Assembly: GCF_001561955.1 (NCBI RefSeq)
Contig: NZ_CP014223.1
Location: 310,001-374,000, forward strand
Direction: 5' to 3'
Length of the DNA: 64,000 nucleotides
DNA from: Anaerotignum propionicum DSM 1682
GTDB lineage: Bacteria; Bacillota; Clostridia; Lachnospirales; Anaerotignaceae
The translations under genes and the position numbers were made by a program. A model generated the notes under the pieces. That model was not told the DNA's origin. It searched no databases and saw only the letters and a list, made by a program, of their open reading frames with translations. This document shows, piece by piece, positions 60,494 through 64,000 of the stretch (its first letter is position 1; each line of letters begins with the position of its first letter).

Positions 60494-60964
60494 ATGTTTC
60501 GAGGTATGAGGAGATTCAAACAGCAATTAACCGAACAAGAATGTGTGGATGTTTTAACCCAAGCACCAAGAGGTGTTTTGGCGGTGCATGGCGAGGATGG
60601 GTATCCGTATGCTTTTCCCATGAACTACATTTATTTGGATGGCAAGATATATTTTCATAGTGCAAAAGCAGGGCACAAGCTGGATGCCCTAGCATCTGAC
60701 AGCAGGGTGTCCTTTTGTGTAATGGACGAAGGATATCGCAAGGATGGAGAATGGGCATTAAATATAAAAAGTGTCATAATATTTGGTCAAATGAAAAAAA
60801 TAGAAACAGCTCAGGAAACAGTGGAAATTGTTCGTCAGATTGGCTTGAAGTATTTTCCCACAGCAGAAAGTGTTGAGGAAGAAATCCATAAGGCGGGGGC
60901 ATACGTGCAAGTTTTAGAACTATCCATTGACCATATGACAGGAAAGCTAGTGAATGAGTCGTAA
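60494..60964 (+). CDS. NimA-like pyridoxamine-5'-phosphate oxidase family flavoprotein
   Basis: The 156-residue protein is an FMN-binding split-barrel of the PNPOx-like/NimA group. Features are the LTEQECVDVLTQAPRGVLAVHGEDGYPYAFPMNYIY start, the KIYFHSAKAGHKLDAL FMN-site motif, and CVMDEGY. Some relatives reduce 5-nitroimidazole drugs; others have unknown roles, and substrate cannot be predicted. The start follows TTAGGGGG. It is a single gene with a terminator at 61031-61064. Confidence 0.85.
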   Translation: MFRGMRRFKQQLTEQECVDVLTQAPRGVLAVHGEDGYPYAFPMNYIYLDGKIYFHSAKAGHKLDALASDSRVSFCVMDEGYRKDGEWALNIKSVIIFGQMKKIETAQETVEIVRQIGLKYFPTAESVEEEIHKAGAYVQVLELSIDHMTGKLVNES

Positions 60965-61030
60965 TAGAAGAAGCTTGTTACAGCTATCTTAAAGATAAGG
61001 GCTTCCATATTGTAACGAGGTTTGCATTAT

Positions 61031-61064
61031 AAGTCAGATTGACCTTAGGGAGATCTGGCTTTTT
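61031..61064 (+). terminator. Intrinsic terminator after the NimA-like gene
   Basis: AAGTCAGAT pairs with ATCTGGCTT with one G-U pair around a central loop, followed by T. Confidence 0.7.
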
Positions 61065-61142
61065 CTTTTCAATGAAATGGGGGTATGCTAATATAATAGC
61101 AATAAAATCTTTTTGATATGAAACCCTAAGGAGGGATTTTTT

Positions 61143-61515
61143 GTGGAGAATAAAGATAGAATGAAATATTTTTATGAGCATATTACCTCTGAACACAGCC
61201 TTGATGAGGTTTGTGACTATGTGTCAGTAGACTGTATCATTCGAGTAGGGGAGAGGTGTATTCCTGTTGGAGTGGATGGGGTGAAACAGCATATGATTGA
61301 AGTAAGAAAAACATATCCTGATTTAAAGATGACAATTTTAAACCAGTATTGGTGAATGGTTGGGGATGAGACCCTCTGGTAAGAGTGTAAGTATTTTCGG
61401 TGTAAATATTGATAAGGTTATAGATGGGAAGATTGTTGAACACGGTGGAGCGGCGAATACATTTGATGCTTTGTTTGAAGCGGGGATCATTCAGCCTGCC
61501 AGAGAAAATCAATAA
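61143..61515 (+). pseudogene. Broken SnoaL-like (ester cyclase) gene, internal deletion with frameshift
   Basis: The first frame (GTG 61143 with AAGGAGGGA upstream) codes a SnoaL-like N-terminal half ending KMTILNQYW and a TGA stop at 61353-61355. The second half of the same fold continues in the next frame from 61351: GEWLGMRPSGKSVSIFGVNI and ENQ at the end, stop at 61513-61515. A block of about 15-20 residues expected between NQY and GEWLG is missing, so a deletion with a frame change has disrupted the gene. Confidence 0.75.
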
Positions 61516-61688
61516 AATATAAAGGATAGTTTATATCTTATTCTATCAGAAGCTTGCTTTTTTCTATTCATGTTTTAGGGCTTTCCTTTTATTTCGAAAA
61601 AAGTCCCAATTAATGTTATTTTTTTTCTCTGCTGTGGCATACTTAATGCATAGATTGCGGAAAAATAAGTGCGTTAAGGAGAAAAAAC

Positions 61689-62312
61689 ATGAGAATACCA
61701 AAACATATTGGCATAATACCGGATGGGAACCGCCGTTGGGCGGTGGAAAATGGACTGGAGAAAAAAGATGGGTATGATAGAGGGCTAAATCCGGGACTTG
61801 AGCTTTACAAGCTCTGTAAAGAGATGGGAGTAAAGGAAATTAGTTATTACGGTTTTACCGTGGATAACACAAAACGTCCCACTGAGCAGAGGCTCTCCTT
61901 CACCAATGCCTGCGTAGATGCAGTGAAGCTTCTTTCCGGAGAAGATGCAGAACTGCTGGTATTAGGGAATGCTGATTCAAAAATGTTTCCTGAGGAGCTT
62001 TTGCCCTACACCAAGCGGCGAACCTTTGGCAAGGGGGGCATGAAGCTGAATTTCTTGGTAAACTATAGTTGGGAGTGGGACACGGGCTTTGCAAAAAACA
62101 ATTTAATGGGGCCTTTACAGTCTCAAGAAGTTTCTCGTGTGGATCTTGTGATTCGATGGGGTGGCAGGAAGCGCCTTTCGGGGTTTTTGCCCTTACAGTC
62201 TGTTTATTCTGATTTTTATTTTATTGATGACTTCTGGCCGGATTTCAAAAAGGAGCATTTGGAAGAAGCCATCGGTTGGTACAGCAAGCAGGAAATTTCT
62301 TTGGGTGGTTGA
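61689..62312 (+). CDS. Short divergent cis-prenyltransferase (UppS family)
   Basis: A 207-residue protein related to undecaprenyl diphosphate synthase, which makes the C55 lipid carrier for cell-wall synthesis. Seen are HIGIIPDGNRRWAVENG (pyrophosphate-site Asp), YYGFTVDNTKRP, and LVIRWGGRKRLSGFLPLQS with conserved Arg, Arg and Ser, plus SDFYFIDDFWPDF. Changes from the usual sequence (DGNRRW in place of DGNGRW, NYSWEWD in place of NYGGRDE) and a length about 40 residues below normal suggest a paralogue with a different chain length or role. The ATG follows AAGGAG. Confidence 0.8.
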   Translation: MRIPKHIGIIPDGNRRWAVENGLEKKDGYDRGLNPGLELYKLCKEMGVKEISYYGFTVDNTKRPTEQRLSFTNACVDAVKLLSGEDAELLVLGNADSKMFPEELLPYTKRRTFGKGGMKLNFLVNYSWEWDTGFAKNNLMGPLQSQEVSRVDLVIRWGGRKRLSGFLPLQSVYSDFYFIDDFWPDFKKEHLEEAIGWYSKQEISLGG

Positions 62313-62344
62313 TAGAGATTACAAATGGAGATACAAGAGAAAAG

Positions 62345-62380
62345 AAAAGGCGGTTCCGCTGAATGGGAACTGCCTTTTTC
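62345..62380 (+). terminator. Intrinsic terminator after the cis-prenyltransferase gene
   Basis: AAAAGGCGGTTCC pairs with GGAACTGCCTTTT with one G-U pair, followed by T. Confidence 0.8.
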
Positions 62381-62434
62381 TTTACATTACTATTTCTTTA
62401 TGCCAAGGTTGTTTGAAAACAGAGAGTTTGTATT

Positions 62435-64000
62435 TTATAAAGATTCAAACTCATCTAATAACTCTTTGAAGAGGGATAGAGCTTTTTGAATGGGCTCTGC
62501 AGTGGATAAGTCCACACCGGCGCCTTTTAGCAAATCAATAGAGTATTCTCTGTCTCCCTTTGAGAGGAAATCCAGATATGCATCAATGGCAGGCTTTCCT
62601 TCGGAGAGAATTTTACGGGAGAGGGCGATGGCCGCACTATAGCCCGTTGCATACTGATATACATAAAAAGCATTATAAAAATGAGGAATTCTTGCCCATT
62701 CAATATCTATTTCATCATCCAATGTGATATTATCTCCGAAATAATTTCTGTTTAACTCGCGATAAATGGTGTTCAGACCTTCCCATGTTAAGGGTTCTCC
62801 TTGCTCCACCATTTGATGGGTGATTTTTTCGAATTCTGCAAACATGGTCTGGCGAAATAAAGTGCCGCGGAATTGCTCTAAGAAATAATTTATAAGATAT
62901 TTCCGCATTTTTTTATCTTCCGTTGCCTGAAGGAGATGCTCCATCAGCAAGGCTTCGTTACAAGTGGAAGCCACTTCGGCAACAAAAATCTTGTGTCCAC
63001 TATAAAGATAAGGCTGTTTTTCCCATGTGAAGTGACTATGCAATGCATGCCCCATTTCATGAGCTAAGGTGAACATACTATTAATGGTGTCATTGTGATT
63101 GAGCAAAACGAAGGGATGGACGCCGTAACTTCCCCAAGAATAAGCACCACCTCGTTTTCCTTTATTTTCGTAAACATCAATCCAACCACTGTTCATACCC
63201 AGTTTCAATGCTTTGATATAATCTTCCCCTAAGACATGAAGGGCTTTTGTAACTGTTTTTTTTGCTTCTTCATAAGGGATTTTTACATCATTTTCAGAAA
63301 CTAAGGGCACGTAAAGGTCATACATATGAAGTTCGTCTACCCCAAGTTCTTTTTTACGAATGTCAATATATCGATGCAAAAGGGGTAAATTTTCATGCAC
63401 TGTTTCAATAAGGGTGTCATATACCGATAGAGGAATATTATCATCGGCAAGAGCCATCTCCATTGAAGAATGATAGTTTCTTGCCTTTGCAAAAAAGACA
63501 TCACTCTTTACAGAAGCACTATAGGTTGCAGCAAGGGTATTTTTCTTATCCAAATATACGCTATACAATCCTTTAAATGCTTCCTCCCTCACTCTGCGGT
63601 TGGGACTTTCCAAAAAGGTAACATAACGCCCCTTTGTCAATTCTATTTCTTTCCCTTCAGCATCTGTAACCATGGGAAAATGGATATCAGCATCGTTGAG
63701 CATGGTGAAGATTGTTTGAGGTGCACCGCCTAATTCTGAGCTTTTTGCCAAAAGGGCTTCTTCTGCAGGGGAAAGAGTATGCTCCTTCTGGCGAAGGAGT
63801 GAGTGAAAATAATGGTCATAGATTTTAAATTCCGAAGAAAGCTCTTTGCGAAAGCTTGCCAGTTTCTCTTCCGGGATTGCAATAATCTCAGGTGAGAGGA
63901 AGGACACTGTGGCAGAATATTGAATTAAGAGCATTTCTGCACGGGAGGACATTCCCTGATAAAAAGCATTGGCGCTTTCCTCATGCAGACGCATATTCGC
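62435..64000 (-). CDS. pepF: Oligoendopeptidase F (3' part, runs off the right edge)
   Basis: PepF is a cytoplasmic M3B zinc metallopeptidase that cleaves short peptides. The window holds at least 521 codons of its C-terminal part; the frame stays open to base 64000 (upstream codons Ala-Asn before the Met at 63994), so the start is outside. The active site TLAHEMGHALHSHFT with HExxH and the downstream glutamate region EVASTCNEALLMEHLL are intact. The end, DEFESL, is near a convergent terminator. Identification is secure. Confidence 0.95.
   Translation of the reverse strand, partial: ANMRLHEESANAFYQGMSSRAEMLLIQYSATVSFLSPEIIAIPEEKLASFRKELSSEFKIYDHYFHSLLRQKEHTLSPAEEALLAKSSELGGAPQTIFTMLNDADIHFPMVTDAEGKEIELTKGRYVTFLESPNRRVREEAFKGLYSVYLDKKNTLAATYSASVKSDVFFAKARNYHSSMEMALADDNIPLSVYDTLIETVHENLPLLHRYIDIRKKELGVDELHMYDLYVPLVSENDVKIPYEEAKKTVTKALHVLGEDYIKALKLGMNSGWIDVYENKGKRGGAYSWGSYGVHPFVLLNHNDTINSMFTLAHEMGHALHSHFTWEKQPYLYSGHKIFVAEVASTCNEALLMEHLLQATEDKKMRKYLINYFLEQFRGTLFRQTMFAEFEKITHQMVEQGEPLTWEGLNTIYRELNRNYFGDNITLDDEIDIEWARIPHFYNAFYVYQYATGYSAAIALSRKILSEGKPAIDAYLDFLSKGDREYSIDLLKGAGVDLSTAEPIQKALSLFKELLDEFESL

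Overview
The window looks like the chromosome of a low-to-moderate GC, anaerobic, spore-forming and flagellated Clostridia bacterium, probably of the Lachnospirales (Lachnospiraceae/Anaerotignaceae-like). The evidence is the gene set: pyruvate phosphate dikinase, the oxygen-sensitive NrdD/NrdG ribonucleotide reductase, YlmC/YmxH and YtaF sporulation-type proteins, AddA instead of RecB, a Firmicutes-type flagellar basal-body cluster, strong AGGAGG ribosome binding sites, frequent TTG/GTG starts and many U-tailed terminators. The lineage is an inference; no rRNA gene is present.

Layout. 1-2 kb: the 3' end of glycyl-tRNA synthetase, a chloramphenicol acetyltransferase and an orphan promoter-hairpins-terminator unit. 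2.2-4.8 kb: ppdK. 5.6-12.1 kb: flagellar operon flgB-flgC-fliE-fliF-fliG-fliH-fliI-fliJ, closed by a terminator. 12.1-13.7 kb: a decayed membrane-protein frame, initiator tRNA-Met and a YgjP-like metallopeptidase. 14.1-17.7 kb: a TAXI-type TRAP transporter operon. 18-19.5 kb: a MerR/TipAS regulator and an XRE/small-membrane-protein pair, each with visible operators. 19.8-30.7 kb: YtaF, a Ca2+-type P-ATPase, a KBL/BioF-like enzyme, a Nif11-like small protein, a PocR-MCP sensor, TrmL, a PerR-like Fur protein, a DUF2812 protein and a GT2 glycosyltransferase. 30.9-33.6 kb: a two-component system. 33.9-37.8 kb: nrdD-nrdG on the minus strand with NrdR-box-like sites upstream, followed by ylmC and nrdR on the plus strand. 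37.9-44.1 kb: small unknown proteins, including a 14-cysteine microprotein, then AddA and an EamA transporter. 44.2-46.9 kb: a TetR operon with a truncated flavodoxin and IS200-like hairpins, and an M23 peptidase. 47.3-56.7 kb: a propeller-like membrane protein, tsaE-tsaB-rimI, a Lon-type protease and a large N-acetylmuramoyl-L-alanine amidase. 56.8-59.4 kb: rph-rdgB-yfcE. 59.8-60.4 kb: six tRNA genes with a tandem Arg-Gly duplication. 60.5-64 kb: a NimA-like flavoprotein, a broken SnoaL-like gene, a divergent cis-prenyltransferase and the 3' part of pepF, which runs off the right edge.

Most of the window is housekeeping. The less explained parts are the Cys/Gly-rich duplicated microprotein at 38313-38537 with the hairpin-rich DNA after it, two possible free-standing structured RNAs (about 1860-1972 and 54175-54326), the Nif11-like gene just before the PocR-MCP gene, the short cis-prenyltransferase, and several self-contained regulator/operator pairs. 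No CRISPR array, prophage, intact insertion sequence or complete defence system was seen.
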